A stretch of DNA of 16,390 bases, from positions 5,601,687-5,618,076 of the forward strand of contig NZ_CP013141.1 in NCBI RefSeq assembly GCF_001442535.1. Reading direction: 5' to 3'. Shown here piece after piece: positions 7,109-14,616 of this stretch (its first letter is position 1; each line of letters starts with the position of its first letter). The DNA comes from Lysobacter antibioticus. GTDB taxonomy: Bacteria > Pseudomonadota > Gammaproteobacteria > Xanthomonadales > Xanthomonadaceae. The notes under the pieces are model-generated. The model had not been told where the DNA came from, did no database searches, and saw only the letters and a program-made list of their open reading frames with translations. The translations under genes and the position numbers were made by a program.

Positions 7109-7462
7109 TCAGAAATCACACGCCTCCCAGCCCGGCGTGGTGCCGTCGGTGGAGCGACCCTTGACGCGAACATCATCGGCGGGGGCTGAGTCCGTGCGTT
7201 CATCGAGCGCGGAATTCTTCTTTACCGATTCGATGCCATCCTCAGCGTTGTCCTTCGCGTCGTAGAGCTCGCTCGTGGGGATCGTCTCGTGGTCGGCTGC
7301 CTTCAGGACAAGTCGAAACTGCGAGCCGGCCGATAGCGGGAACCATATCGCCGATCTGTTACGCGTAGCTCGCCAATCGATAGCAATGTAAAGAGAGTGG
7401 CGCCTGAGACGACTAAGGCACCCGATTCGTACGATCGGGGCGCTAATCGGCGAAGGCGCCAA
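7109..7462 (-). CDS. DUF1508 (YegP-like) protein with doubtful N-terminus
   Basis: The central part, AGSQFRLVLKAADHETIPTS followed by ELYDAKDNAEDGIESVKKNS, is a clear DUF1508 (YegP-like) repeat, a small fold usually present once or twice per protein and of unknown function. The family normally starts a few residues before this point. Here the frame extends to an ATG at 7462, but those 35-40 residues are basic and unlike the family. At the place where a start is expected the frame reads Ile-Trp-Phe with an ATA codon; an ATG there would give a typical N-terminus. So the start may have been lost by point mutation, or translation begins elsewhere. The 30-residue C-terminal tail is unrelated to the repeat. 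It converges with the gene ending at 7092, 16 bp away. Confidence 0.6.
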   Translation of the reverse strand: MAPSPISAPIVRIGCLSRLRRHSLYIAIDWRATRNRSAIWFPLSAGSQFRLVLKAADHETIPTSELYDAKDNAEDGIESVKKNSALDERTDSAPADDVRVKGRSTDGTTPGWEACDF

Positions 7463-7564
7463 AGAAGGCTAATCGATCAAGCCGGGGCGTGCATCCTTCG
7501 ATACGTGGGTGGGGTTGTATCTATGGGCCCAGAAAATAATGCAAGCGATTGAGAGTCGTGCGGC

Positions 7565-8977
7565 CTACTTCATGCGCGTGATGCGCGAAGCGAAACACGG
7601 GTCGCTGCCGGTTGGCTTTGGGCCGCAGACCGAAACCAAAAAGCCCTCTGGCGTTGCGGCCTGCACATGCACGCGGAAAGCACCGTCAGGCGCGGTCCAT
7701 ATTTCGCCAGGTTTGAACATCGAGCCTTCGTTGTTCGAGCGATTGGCCGGCGGGATGTCTGCATCGACACTGAAAGCCGGTGTCGAAGCCTGAGTGTCGA
7801 CTCGGTGGATAATGACCGCGTCGCCTGCCAAATTGCTTTCGTACTCTCCACCTCGTTTGCGCGCCTCGATGGTGTAATAGCGCGATGAAGGTTGGCCGGG
7901 CAGGGTCACGAGGATCATCTGGGTATTGCCGGATCCCGAAAGGCTGGCGCGGTCCAGCCCTATGTTCAGCCTGTAGCTGCCGGCGGCAAGCGTAATCCGT
8001 CGTGCCGAGTCGACCCAAGCCAGTCTTGCGCGGCTGTATGTGCTCAGGTGTTTAGGGCGCCGGCCATAGGTCGAGTCGCTCACGGCGTTGTTCCAGGGGT
8101 CGCTCATGACGTCCCAGGGATTGTCGTATGGATCTCTGTCGCCGTCGGAATTGTTCGCGTGGGGTAAGCCGTATCCGTGTCCCATCTCATGGGCCAGCGG
8201 TGCAAGATTGTTAAACGACCAAGGCGGATTCCAGGTCGTGCTCCAACACTTGTAGATTCCGTCCAGCGTCGCGCATTTGCCGCCTCCCCAGGCATACCCG
8301 TCGAGATCGCTGTTGAACATCATGTTGATGCCCTGGACTCCACCGTTAGCGGCGAAATTCACGGCCGAATTCGCAGCATTCGTGCAGTCGTAGAAGAGTT
8401 GGTCAAGATTGGCGGAGCCATTGGCTCTGATGTAGGCGGAACGTGGCCGCGGCAGATATAGCCATCCGTAAGCTTTGCTCCCGATCAAGTCGATCTTGTT
8501 ATACGAAACTTGACGCCAGTAGTGGTCGAGCTGGCCGGGGGCCGTGCCGTACTGAGACTGAAAGAAAGCGAGGCTCTTCGGTTCGTTGCTGTTGTCCTGG
8601 AATTTGCACATGAGCGTTACCCAGGTTGTCGTTCCCGAAATCTTCTCGTCTATGGCCGAATTCAAGGGGACGATGGCGCCTGCCATTCGAAGTCCATTCG
8701 TTTTCGGGGGCGAAGCGGAAAATTCGATAGCGACGCGCTTGCCGGCTAACGAGTACAGATCCTCGGCTCCGGCTAAGGCGCTGTTGGGATCTATCGCGAC
8801 TCGCAGCCCCTGATCGGTCACCAATGTAACGAGCAGCCGATGTTCCGCTACTTGAGGGCTATTGGATACGGCAGGATCCCCCCATCTCAGCTCGAGTCGT
8901 CCTAACGTCGTTTCAGCCTGTGCGCCCGTGCTGCATAGGAAAAGCAGTGTTGCGAAATTTTTCGCGGAACGCTTCAT
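7565..8977 (-). CDS. Secreted zinc metalloprotease (metzincin, M6/M11-like)
   Basis: This 470-residue protein starts with a signal peptide (residues 1-21: Lys/Arg start, hydrophobic core, cleavage after AQA), so it is exported by Sec. The zinc site is HEMGHGYGLPH (263-273; His263, Glu264, His267, His273), the extended HExxHxxGxxH form of metzincins. WDVMSDP (288-294) supplies the Met-turn. The N-terminal 110 residues are strand-rich and may be a propeptide or accessory domain. After the catalytic domain a beta-rich region (about 330-450) contains RYYTIEARKRGGE and is probably a C-terminal sandwich. The start is supported by GAGGAAA eight bases upstream. Gametolysin-like (M11) and immune-inhibitor-like (M6) peptidases are the nearest families I recall. 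Such enzymes suit a predatory or antagonistic lifestyle. It is divergent from the gene at 9389. Confidence 0.85.
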   Translation of the reverse strand: MKRSAKNFATLLFLCSTGAQAETTLGRLELRWGDPAVSNSPQVAEHRLLVTLVTDQGLRVAIDPNSALAGAEDLYSLAGKRVAIEFSASPPKTNGLRMAGAIVPLNSAIDEKISGTTTWVTLMCKFQDNSNEPKSLAFFQSQYGTAPGQLDHYWRQVSYNKIDLIGSKAYGWLYLPRPRSAYIRANGSANLDQLFYDCTNAANSAVNFAANGGVQGINMMFNSDLDGYAWGGGKCATLDGIYKCWSTTWNPPWSFNNLAPLAHEMGHGYGLPHANNSDGDRDPYDNPWDVMSDPWNNAVSDSTYGRRPKHLSTYSRARLAWVDSARRITLAAGSYRLNIGLDRASLSGSGNTQMILVTLPGQPSSRYYTIEARKRGGEYESNLAGDAVIIHRVDTQASTPAFSVDADIPPANRSNNEGSMFKPGEIWTAPDGAFRVHVQAATPEGFLVSVCGPKPTGSDPCFASRITRMK

Positions 8978-9388
8978 TTCCGTTTCCTCATCGTGCCGGA
9001 TGGAGGTCGGAGTATTAACGCCCGAGGTATTTATGCAAGCGTACTAGCGACGGGTAATGGTCATATTTTCAGGGTTGCAATGCGTACTCACAGTTGTCGC
9101 AGCTAAATGGTCACATCAATCGCGGGCTGGCGCATCAATTCTCACCGATTCATCAACGTGACTATTGGCTTGGCGGTTCCGGGCGGGTATTAAAGCCGCT
9201 TGGCGAACCGTCACTCGCCCGGCGAGTTGGGTTCTATGGCTGGGTGGGACTGGTTTTCATAGAGCGAATGCTCTAAGCGCAAAGAGAATAACGTATAAAA
9301 CACATCGCCGTTCACGTCTCAAGGAATTGGGGCTGCCTGTAGCCCATCAGTAGAGTAGATATGACACGCTCAACCAAGGGGGGTGCGC
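8978..9388. other. Divergent intergenic region
   Basis: These 411 bp lie between the minus-strand protease and the plus-strand Cys/His protein and must hold both promoters. The first 25 bp contain the protease ribosome binding site. AGAGC-GAAT-GCTCT (9261-9274) is a small perfect hairpin. It is followed by an AT-rich patch with TATAAA (9294-9299), about 90 bp before the plus-strand start; no good -35 partner is seen. The short ORFs here (about 60 codons) lack ribosome binding sites and look spurious. Confidence 0.4.
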
Positions 9389-10516
9389 ATGCTGCTGACA
9401 GGATTTTCTCGTTCAATTGGGCGCGAGGTGGGCGTAGAGCAACTGCTGTCTATTCTCGCGAGTCGCGAACACATTGAGTTTTCGGCCGAAACCGATGAAA
9501 TTCCCAGAAGGTGGCGCGAACATATTCGCCGGGATATCGAATGCCCATCCTGCTTTGTGACTGGCGCTGAAGTTGCCAAATTGCCTGCCGCGTTTTCCGG
9601 GATATCGAAGCGTCGGTGGTGCTTTCACTTTTCCGATAAGGACTTTCCTTCGCCTCATTCTTCAGACTGCGATTTCAAAGGGAGCAAGGCTGGAAAGCTG
9701 CCTGCGAACATGGTGCGGTTTGATACCGATAGAACCATGATCGATAGAGGAGTTCGAGAGCTTGTCGCCAGGGCGATAAGCTTGGATATTATCGATGATC
9801 GGGCCGCCCGAGGTTTACGCGCGTGGCTTTTCGATATAAGGAAGGAGTCGAAATTTCTTGTGACGCTGGATCCGCGCTTGCCGAGATGGATTCAAGGGTT
9901 GCACGGATCCTTAGAAGTGGACTACGACGCGCTGCCGTACGAAGTCGTACTGACTAAGAGAATAGTCAAAATTCCTGGCTTTGATTGGCGCACGGCAGCC
10001 ACGGTCGTGTACAGAAGTCAGTATCGAGAGCTGCTTGAAATTCTCGACCGCGAACGGTTGTGGTTGCATGCGTCAGCCGGGCGGGTCGAGAGCTTGGCGG
10101 GTACTTATCACGGCCAGTATGTGCTGGATCGCGCGTCAATTCGGCTTGAGTATGAAAAGGCGATGCGTTTAGCGACATTCATATCGATCAATTGTTCGCC
10201 AATCAACCGTGCGCCAGGGGCGAAGAAATCATCGCGCGAGCCCACACTGCTTGCGTTCGCGACATTATTGCTATTTGTGTCCGGGTGGGACTTGGGCTCG
10301 GCTATCGACCGATTGGCAGTTGTCATGAGTGACCGGTCCAAGCGCTCTGAGGCAGATGCGCTTATCAATCTTACTTGTGTTAATCCGTTTGATGATTACG
10401 AGGCTTGGGACGAACTCAAGCGCTTACAAGCATTGCCTGGCTTTCGTCGCGACAAGCTCAATATGAGGGTGGAGCTTTTAGAGATAGAGAGGCAGCTGCG
10501 AGCCGGTTTTTCGTAG
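9389..10516 (+). CDS. Hypothetical protein with N-terminal Cys/His cluster
   Basis: This 375-residue protein is not recognised as a named family. The ATG at 9389 is preferred over the GTG at 9383 because a very strong AAGGGGGG (9376-9383) stands at the right distance. Near the N-terminus CPSC (Cys52, Cys55) is followed by CFHF (Cys78, His80) and PHSSDCDF (His90, Cys94), a spacing that could bind one zinc ion. It recalls the N-terminal treble-clef-like segment of CoiA-type proteins, without wider similarity that I can see. The remainder is mostly helical and charged, with LDPRLPRWIQG near 157-167 and a hydrophobic helix TLLAFATLLLFVSGW (about 287-301). There is no signal peptide. Codon use is less GC-biased than the 5-7 kb genes, suggesting acquisition. 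A defence or nucleic-acid role is possible but unproven. Confidence 0.75.
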   Translation: MLLTGFSRSIGREVGVEQLLSILASREHIEFSAETDEIPRRWREHIRRDIECPSCFVTGAEVAKLPAAFSGISKRRWCFHFSDKDFPSPHSSDCDFKGSKAGKLPANMVRFDTDRTMIDRGVRELVARAISLDIIDDRAARGLRAWLFDIRKESKFLVTLDPRLPRWIQGLHGSLEVDYDALPYEVVLTKRIVKIPGFDWRTAATVVYRSQYRELLEILDRERLWLHASAGRVESLAGTYHGQYVLDRASIRLEYEKAMRLATFISINCSPINRAPGAKKSSREPTLLAFATLLLFVSGWDLGSAIDRLAVVMSDRSKRSEADALINLTCVNPFDDYEAWDELKRLQALPGFRRDKLNMRVELLEIERQLRAGFS

Positions 10517-11027
10517 CATATGGCTACGAGCCCGGTCCCTGCTTCGAAGGGTGCACTCGCGACAAGATCGCGATCTGCTTGATCGGGCTGCGTCGGCAGG
10601 TGCAGCAAGCCGGCTGGCACGCTCAAGCAATATCAGTTCGGCACGCCTGAGATGCAGCTCGGCGCGCTTCGCAGCCGCGTCCCGTGGCAAAGATTCTGGC
10701 GCATCGCGACTTCCCGGTGGCAAGAAGGCCTGCCTGAGCTTCGACGTCCGCTTCTGGAGCGCGACGCGCAGGATCGAATCGAAGCGAGCCGGGCCGTAAG
10801 CCAATGAGCGCCGCTGCCGGCATCGACTGGACCGACGTCGGAGCCGGAATCGGCTCGGCCGGCCTGCCGTTGGATTGTCCAACCTGCGGCTGTACAGTGG
10901 AAGTGCGCAGCCACTGCCGCCATGCCTTCGCATTCTGCTGCAAGCAGCAAGAAACTCGCCCCTTCGCTCACATAAAGAGCAGCCTCGAGCGCCCAGGCGC
11001 GTATTCTTCACCAGCCCAGTGCAGCGC
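10517..11027. other. Poorly coding stretch with small overlapping ORFs
   Basis: About 510 bp between the Cys/His protein and the DoxX gene have no convincing long gene. Every frame has short to medium ORFs on both strands, including a 204-codon minus-strand frame of Arg/Ser-rich low-complexity composition that looks like a shadow. One plus-strand frame ending MQLGALRSRVPWQRFWRI... stops at 10806. It overlaps by ATGA the start of the 78-codon ORF at 10804, an arrangement seen in real coupled genes. The region may be a decayed gene or two small phage-like genes. Confidence 0.4.
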
Positions 11028-11040
11028 CTACCTGGATTGA
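10804..11040 (+). CDS. Possible small Cys-rich protein (uncertain)
   Basis: A 78-residue ORF starts at an ATGA overlap with the end of a short upstream frame (about 51 codons from an ATG near 10651). It contains CPTCGC and further cysteines (RSHCRHAFAFCC), a zinc-ribbon-like composition. Its last 13 bp overlap the 3' end of the DoxX gene on the other strand. No ribosome binding site independent of coupling is clear and no family is recognised. It may be a chance ORF. Confidence 0.25.
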   Translation: MSAAAGIDWTDVGAGIGSAGLPLDCPTCGCTVEVRSHCRHAFAFCCKQQETRPFAHIKSSLERPGAYSSPAQCSAYLD

Positions 11041-11498
11041 TTGACAGGTTGTCGCTGCATCTGGGTGCGCTCCCGCTGGTCTTGCCAAGCAACCAGAATG
11101 AAGGCGCCGATCAGGCCGAAGTGCTCGAAGAATGAATTGGCCGCGATGTGGCGCATTGGCCCGGGAGCCAACTCCCAATAGCGCAAAGCCACGAGAGTCG
11201 CAGCGAGAGTGAAGGCGCCCAGGGCCAGCGCACCGAGCCACCGCAAGTAACCTAGTAGGAGCAACGTGACAGCACCAAGATTCAGCGCGATCACGGCAAT
11301 CGCCAGGCCGGTGGCCGGCCATAGCTGGAAATGCTCCATTTCCGCCACGGCCCCCTGAAAGTCTAGAGCCTTCTGCAGTCCGCCTTTCAGGAAGGGCACA
11401 CACAGCAGCAACAAGCCGATCCAGCGCACAATTGGAGCAAGGTACCAGTGACTTCTTGCCCAAGAGAACTCGTTCTTGCGGTTGGATTCGTTTGCCAT
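11028..11498 (-). CDS. DoxX-family membrane protein
   Basis: This 156-residue integral inner-membrane protein has four predicted helices: about 21-38, 62-83, 86-107 and 123-139. The pattern FLKGGLQKALDF (36-47) after the first helix, followed by SFFEHFGLIGAFILVAW (122-138), matches the DoxX family. Members are small quinone-associated or redox-linked membrane proteins of mostly unsettled function. The N-terminal 20 residues are polar and there is no cleavable signal. It lies 212 bp downstream of the substrate-binding lipoprotein on the same strand and could share its transcript, though the gap is large enough for its own promoter. The ribosome binding site is weak (GAGAC). Confidence 0.75.
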   Translation of the reverse strand: MANESNRKNEFSWARSHWYLAPIVRWIGLLLLCVPFLKGGLQKALDFQGAVAEMEHFQLWPATGLAIAVIALNLGAVTLLLLGYLRWLGALALGAFTLAATLVALRYWELAPGPMRHIAANSFFEHFGLIGAFILVAWQDQRERTQMQRQPVNQSR

Positions 11499-11710
11499 GA
11501 CGGGTCTCTATGCAGATCGTATGGAGTAGGACTTCGTCCATAACCGAGCGACCACCAATCGAATTGAAACTTCGCTTTGGTGGTCCACCCGATTCAGGGC
11601 GCGCCGCAGTGACACCTTCCGTTGCATAACGGAGGACCCTGAACATCTCGGAATCACAACGAGTCGGCCGAGATCGGAATGGCTAGTCCCGACCGCGCTC
11701 ATCGCTGACG

Positions 11711-12889
11711 TCAGTTACGTTGGAGGCCAGGATGCAAGCCGAGGAAGGTTGGGCTTGGCGGGCCCTGGGTCTCGCCAAAGTACAGCGACATCGTCTGCCG
11801 CCAACGCTCCACTTCCCCGCGGTCTTGCATGAATGCCACGAACTCGTCGATGTTCGCATTGTCGTACTCCCAGATCGGCTTGATGCCGGGTGCCGTCTGA
11901 GCATCCACACGTACGGGCCAGCTGAACGCATTGCCGGCTTCTTGAACTTCCTTGCTGAGCAACCAGTTCAGATATAGCTTGGCCGCCGCGGGATGCTTGG
12001 CCTTTGCCAAGATGGCCGCACGCTGCCCCCAGGCCATGAACGGATCGTTCGTCGGCAAGATCCATTGCTCTGTATCGATAGTGGGCGTTACTCGCCCCCC
12101 TAAACGCCATGCGCCGACAGCTATAGGCTTTTCGCCGAGAGAGACTTGATCGCCGCCGTAATTGCTTCCACGCCCGAGCGAAATGTTCTGGTCTGCCAGC
12201 TTCGCGAGCCATTCCCAGCCGTACTTGTCAACATACTTCTTGTAAAGAAATAGCATTGCGTCATCATCGCTCGGATAGGATGATGCAAGCTTATTCCTCC
12301 ATTTCGGATCGGCTAAGTCCTGGATAGATGTTATCTCTCCTTCCCGCACCTTTGCCGTATCGATGCGATAGCTGAATGCGAAAGCCGCGATCGCAGTCCA
12401 AGCGCCGTCCGGGTCCTTGAACTTGTCGTGGACCTTGTCCCAGCCCTTAGGCTTGTAGGCGAGGAGCTTTCCTTGAGACTTCCAACGAGGAAAGTCGTGC
12501 AGGGTCTGGAACGAAACGACGTCGGGAACCAGGGTGCCGGTGGCGAGTTGATTATCCAAACGGACGTCGTGGAATTTGCTGTAGTCAACCACTACGTTGA
12601 GCTTGACCTTGGGGAAGCGCTGTTTCCATGCGGACTCAAGCGGCGAGTACATCCCCTGAAAATCGCCGCCGGCGTAGACCGTGAGCTCGCCGCCTTCCTT
12701 TTGCGCGTCAACGTACAGCTCATCCAGATTTTTGGCTTCGATCGCGAGCTCTGTCGATTTGGCCTCTCGCTTTGGCGGCATCGTCGAATGATTCATTGAA
12801 GACGATCCGTTACTACAGCTGGCGGTAACCAGAGCTATCAACGTAGCAGCGACTATTTGCTTAGTCCGAGACTGAACTATTCTCAACAT
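11711..12889 (-). CDS. ABC transporter substrate-binding lipoprotein (iron/AfuA-type, family 1)
   Basis: This 392-residue protein starts with a lipoprotein-type signal (hydrophobic 11-23, Cys25 in VTASC), so it is probably anchored in a membrane after export. The mature part begins the substrate-binding fold with GELTVYAGGDF (67-77). It continues with VPDVVSFQTLHDFPRWKSQG, ADPKWRNKLASSYP and KLYLNWLLSKEVQ, the usual marks of extracellular solute-binding proteins of the iron(III)/polyamine-like class. AAAGGATG upstream of the ATG at 12889 is a good ribosome binding site. No permease or ATPase gene lies beside it, so it is an orphan in this window. The ligand cannot be assigned; ferric iron, phosphonate or another small anion are options within the family. 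Confidence 0.8.
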   Translation of the reverse strand: MLRIVQSRTKQIVAATLIALVTASCSNGSSSMNHSTMPPKREAKSTELAIEAKNLDELYVDAQKEGGELTVYAGGDFQGMYSPLESAWKQRFPKVKLNVVVDYSKFHDVRLDNQLATGTLVPDVVSFQTLHDFPRWKSQGKLLAYKPKGWDKVHDKFKDPDGAWTAIAAFAFSYRIDTAKVREGEITSIQDLADPKWRNKLASSYPSDDDAMLFLYKKYVDKYGWEWLAKLADQNISLGRGSNYGGDQVSLGEKPIAVGAWRLGGRVTPTIDTEQWILPTNDPFMAWGQRAAILAKAKHPAAAKLYLNWLLSKEVQEAGNAFSWPVRVDAQTAPGIKPIWEYDNANIDEFVAFMQDRGEVERWRQTMSLYFGETQGPPSPTFLGLHPGLQRN

Positions 12890-13159
12890 CGCACATCCTT
12901 TTCTCGTTTGAGTGATCCGACGACTTCGAACTCGGCGCTTTAGAAGATGATGTGGCGCACCAATCCTGCCGTTGGCGTGGACGGATAGGGCGACAAATCA
13001 GGAAGTTTGTCACGGCCGCTGTAGTGGGGTTCTTGGGCGATACTGCCTCGCCAGTGCCTCTCGGCGAAATTGATTTTTTCAATGGCGCATATTGATGACG
13101 TCAATGGATATTCGGGATTGATGCCGCCTGCGTAGCTCGGCACGTGTCTAAAGTCGACT
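12890..13159. other. Upstream region of substrate-binding protein gene
   Basis: This holds the leader of the substrate-binding protein gene. Upstream of it lies a 67-codon minus-strand frame (12940-13143) of fairly protein-like composition (PEYPLTSSICAIEK, LPDLSPYPSTPTAGLVRHII). It has no ribosome binding site or recognised family and may be the tail of a deleted gene. No terminator was found. Confidence 0.3.
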
Positions 13160-13460
13160 GACCGCCCCTGCGCTGCGAAGGCCCGCCGGCGCGAGACTCA
13201 TCGCCGTTGAAGGACGCCGTGCTCGCCGAGCGCCGCAGCGAGCTGAGCGGATGTCTGTTTGCCAAAAGTTGGTGTGGCCCTACCTTGTTGCAATCACGGC
13301 GCCAGACCCAATCGCGGCTTCGGCATGATCCAACGATACGAACTGTTTTTCATTCGGGCGCTCGTCCTGGAACTTTCCGTTGAAGCTTTCGATGTACGCA
13401 TTGTGCGCGGGCTTTCCTGGCGCGATCGATATCAACGTCGCGTCGTTGGCGCTCGCCCAT
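13160..13460 (-). pseudogene. IS3-family transposase OrfB C-terminal remnant
   Basis: Read on the minus strand from 13459, the sequence gives PGKPAHNAYIESFNGKFQDE and then RPNEKQFVSLDHAEAAIG. This is the C-terminal part of the IS3-family integrase-core transposase, with the third catalytic acid (Glu of YIESFNG). After a frame change it continues as WRRDCNKVGPHQLL, a degraded version of the usual WRRDYN..RPHSSLG ending. A stop (TAA) interrupts the frame just upstream, near 13460. ACTGACCGCCCC near 13157-13168 may be the element's terminal repeat. The first two catalytic acids are absent, so it cannot be active. Confidence 0.75.
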
Positions 13461-13754
13461 TAGTCGATACGCCCGGGACGAACGTAACCATGAGTGGCCA
13501 GGGACTTTCCATGAAGCGCGCCAGGGAGATTGGAGACGCATTTCTCCGCTTCGCCTAAGCCTAGGCTCTAAATTTCCAAGCAGAAGCCGCTTCGCAACTC
13601 GGCTCAATTCGGACGTTAGGCCGCATAGTCCATCTCAGTAGGTCCTTACGCATCCAGAAAATAGACAACCGAAAACTTAGAGAGTTTCCGGGCACTTGGT
13701 TGTGGTGCGGATCCTTATCCGAGTCTTTTGGGCAGCCTTCATTTCGACATACAC

Positions 13755-14082
13755 CAGGCGTGGACGCCCATCTGGCTGCCTGGTGGTGTCGGCCGCGGCG
13801 AGTGCGGCGCCGGAGCGCATAGCTGTTCAGGACTGGCTGGCGCAGCATCGCCTGCAACGTACTCAATCGAGTGCCGAGCGAATTCGGCTTGCTAGCGACC
13901 GAGGCGAATTGCTTGAACGAATCGATGTCCAGGCACTTGGAGATTTCTACGCCACCGTGCTTCATGGAGTATCTGTGCGGGCACGCGACGGCGTCGGGCG
14001 TGCTCTATTGTTAGAAGCGGTGAGTGTCGCCGTTGCTGAATTACCACTACAAGCGAAGCGCCGAGGTAATGAAAGCGACTGA
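13755..14082 (+). pseudogene. TetR-family regulator, C-terminal remnant
   Basis: The plus-strand frame from about 13755 to the stop at 14080-14082 contains RPSGCLVVSAA, then ERIRLASDRGELLERIDVQA and LGDFYATVLHGVSVRARDG. This closely fits the ligand-binding C-terminal half of TetR regulators (GCLVV...A, RI..A..RGEL, ALA.FYATVLQG.S.QARDGA). The DNA-binding helix-turn-helix half is missing: the sequence upstream of 13755 shows no TetR homology. The ATG at 13696 would give a 128-residue product, but it is probably only a chance start. The 3' end meets an IS3 OrfA fragment on the opposite strand at the stop codon. Confidence 0.7.
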
Positions 14083-14219
14083 GCGACCCAGCCCTCGATC
14101 TTCGCTGGCCTTAGGTCGAACTGCCGGCTGGCCTGCGCCACCGTCGTCTCGCCGTGGATGATCTCCAGCACCAGCGCCGACTTGCGACGGGCCGTCCAGC
14201 GTTTGATCACTTCTCCCAT
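14082..14219 (-). pseudogene. IS3-family transposase OrfA N-terminal remnant
   Basis: From ATG 14219 on the minus strand the frame reads MGEVIKRWTARRKSALVLEI, then HGETTVAQASRQFDLRPAKIEGWVA. This is the helix-turn-helix N-terminal domain of a common IS3-family OrfA type. Homology ends at about 14082, just at the stop codon of the TetR remnant; the following residues are antisense to TetR. The rest of OrfA and the first half of OrfB are absent. It has the same orientation as the OrfB piece at 13160-13460. Confidence 0.75.
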
Positions 14220-14602
14220 TGCTTTTGCGAACGAAGTCGCATTGACGCGAAATAGAAGCAAAATTTTGTGAGCTGAATCAAGAATCGATCAAAGAAATTG
14301 GCCGCAGCTCCCGCCTAACAGCGTAGTAGCTGGCGATGCGCTAAGACGCAGATGCTTGAACCTAAGACGACGGCGCTGCCGTTGAATCACAGAAGGCTAT
14401 CCATGAATCACAAGACTGCTTCGTCGCTTATCGCTCTGTGCCGTTGAGCAAGGAAAGTCGCCGCGCGTAGCACCAGTTTCTGATTCAGGCCTGCGTGTTT
14501 CGACGAGAGTCGAGCTGGGCCGGGATGGGAGTTTGGAACGATGTTCCCCAGCCGATGAAGGCGGCAGCGGCGCCTCACCCAGTCCTGGAAGCCAATCAAG
14601 AT
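14220..14602. other. Upstream region of lectin gene
   Basis: These roughly 380 bp between the IS fragment and the lectin ribosome binding site hold no supported gene; minus-strand ORFs near 14400-14615 lack start signals. GGAAC-GAT-GTTCC (14535-14547) is a perfect 5-base inverted repeat about 70 bp before the lectin start and could be an operator. A promoter is expected here but no clear -35/-10 pair stands out. Confidence 0.35.
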
Positions 14603-14608
14603 AAGGAG
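14603..14608 (+). promoter_or_regulatory. Strong ribosome binding site of lectin gene
   Basis: AAGGAG ends eight bases before the ATG at 14617. It is among the best Shine-Dalgarno sequences in the window and fixes the start of the lectin gene. Confidence 0.7.
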
Positions 14609-14616
14609 ATTTCATT

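Noticed and set aside
4870..7203. 777-codon open frame on the minus strand
   Set aside because: It is antisense to the GC-rich genes at 5050 and 6706. Its product is Arg/Ala/Gly/His-rich with no domain pattern, the usual shadow of high-GC coding DNA; the plus-strand products look like proteins.
6096..7265. 389-codon plus-strand frame across two genes
   Set aside because: It is extremely Arg/Gly-rich, spans two well-formed genes in another frame and has no ribosome binding site.
9174..9222. Complementary segments CCGGGCG/CGCCCGG and CGGTT/AACCG
   Set aside because: The arms cross rather than nest, with a long spacer, and no function is suggested by the surroundings.
10478..11092. 204-codon minus-strand frame
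   Set aside because: It is Arg/Ser-rich low-complexity sequence with no motif; its start lies inside the DoxX coding region on the same strand in another frame.
12940..13143. 67-codon minus-strand frame
   Set aside because: Composition is fairly natural, but there is no ribosome binding site and no recognised family; it may be a deleted gene's tail, so it is mentioned only in the intergenic entry.
13561..13965. 134-codon minus-strand frame
   Set aside because: It lies antisense to the TetR remnant, whose plus-strand translation matches a known family.
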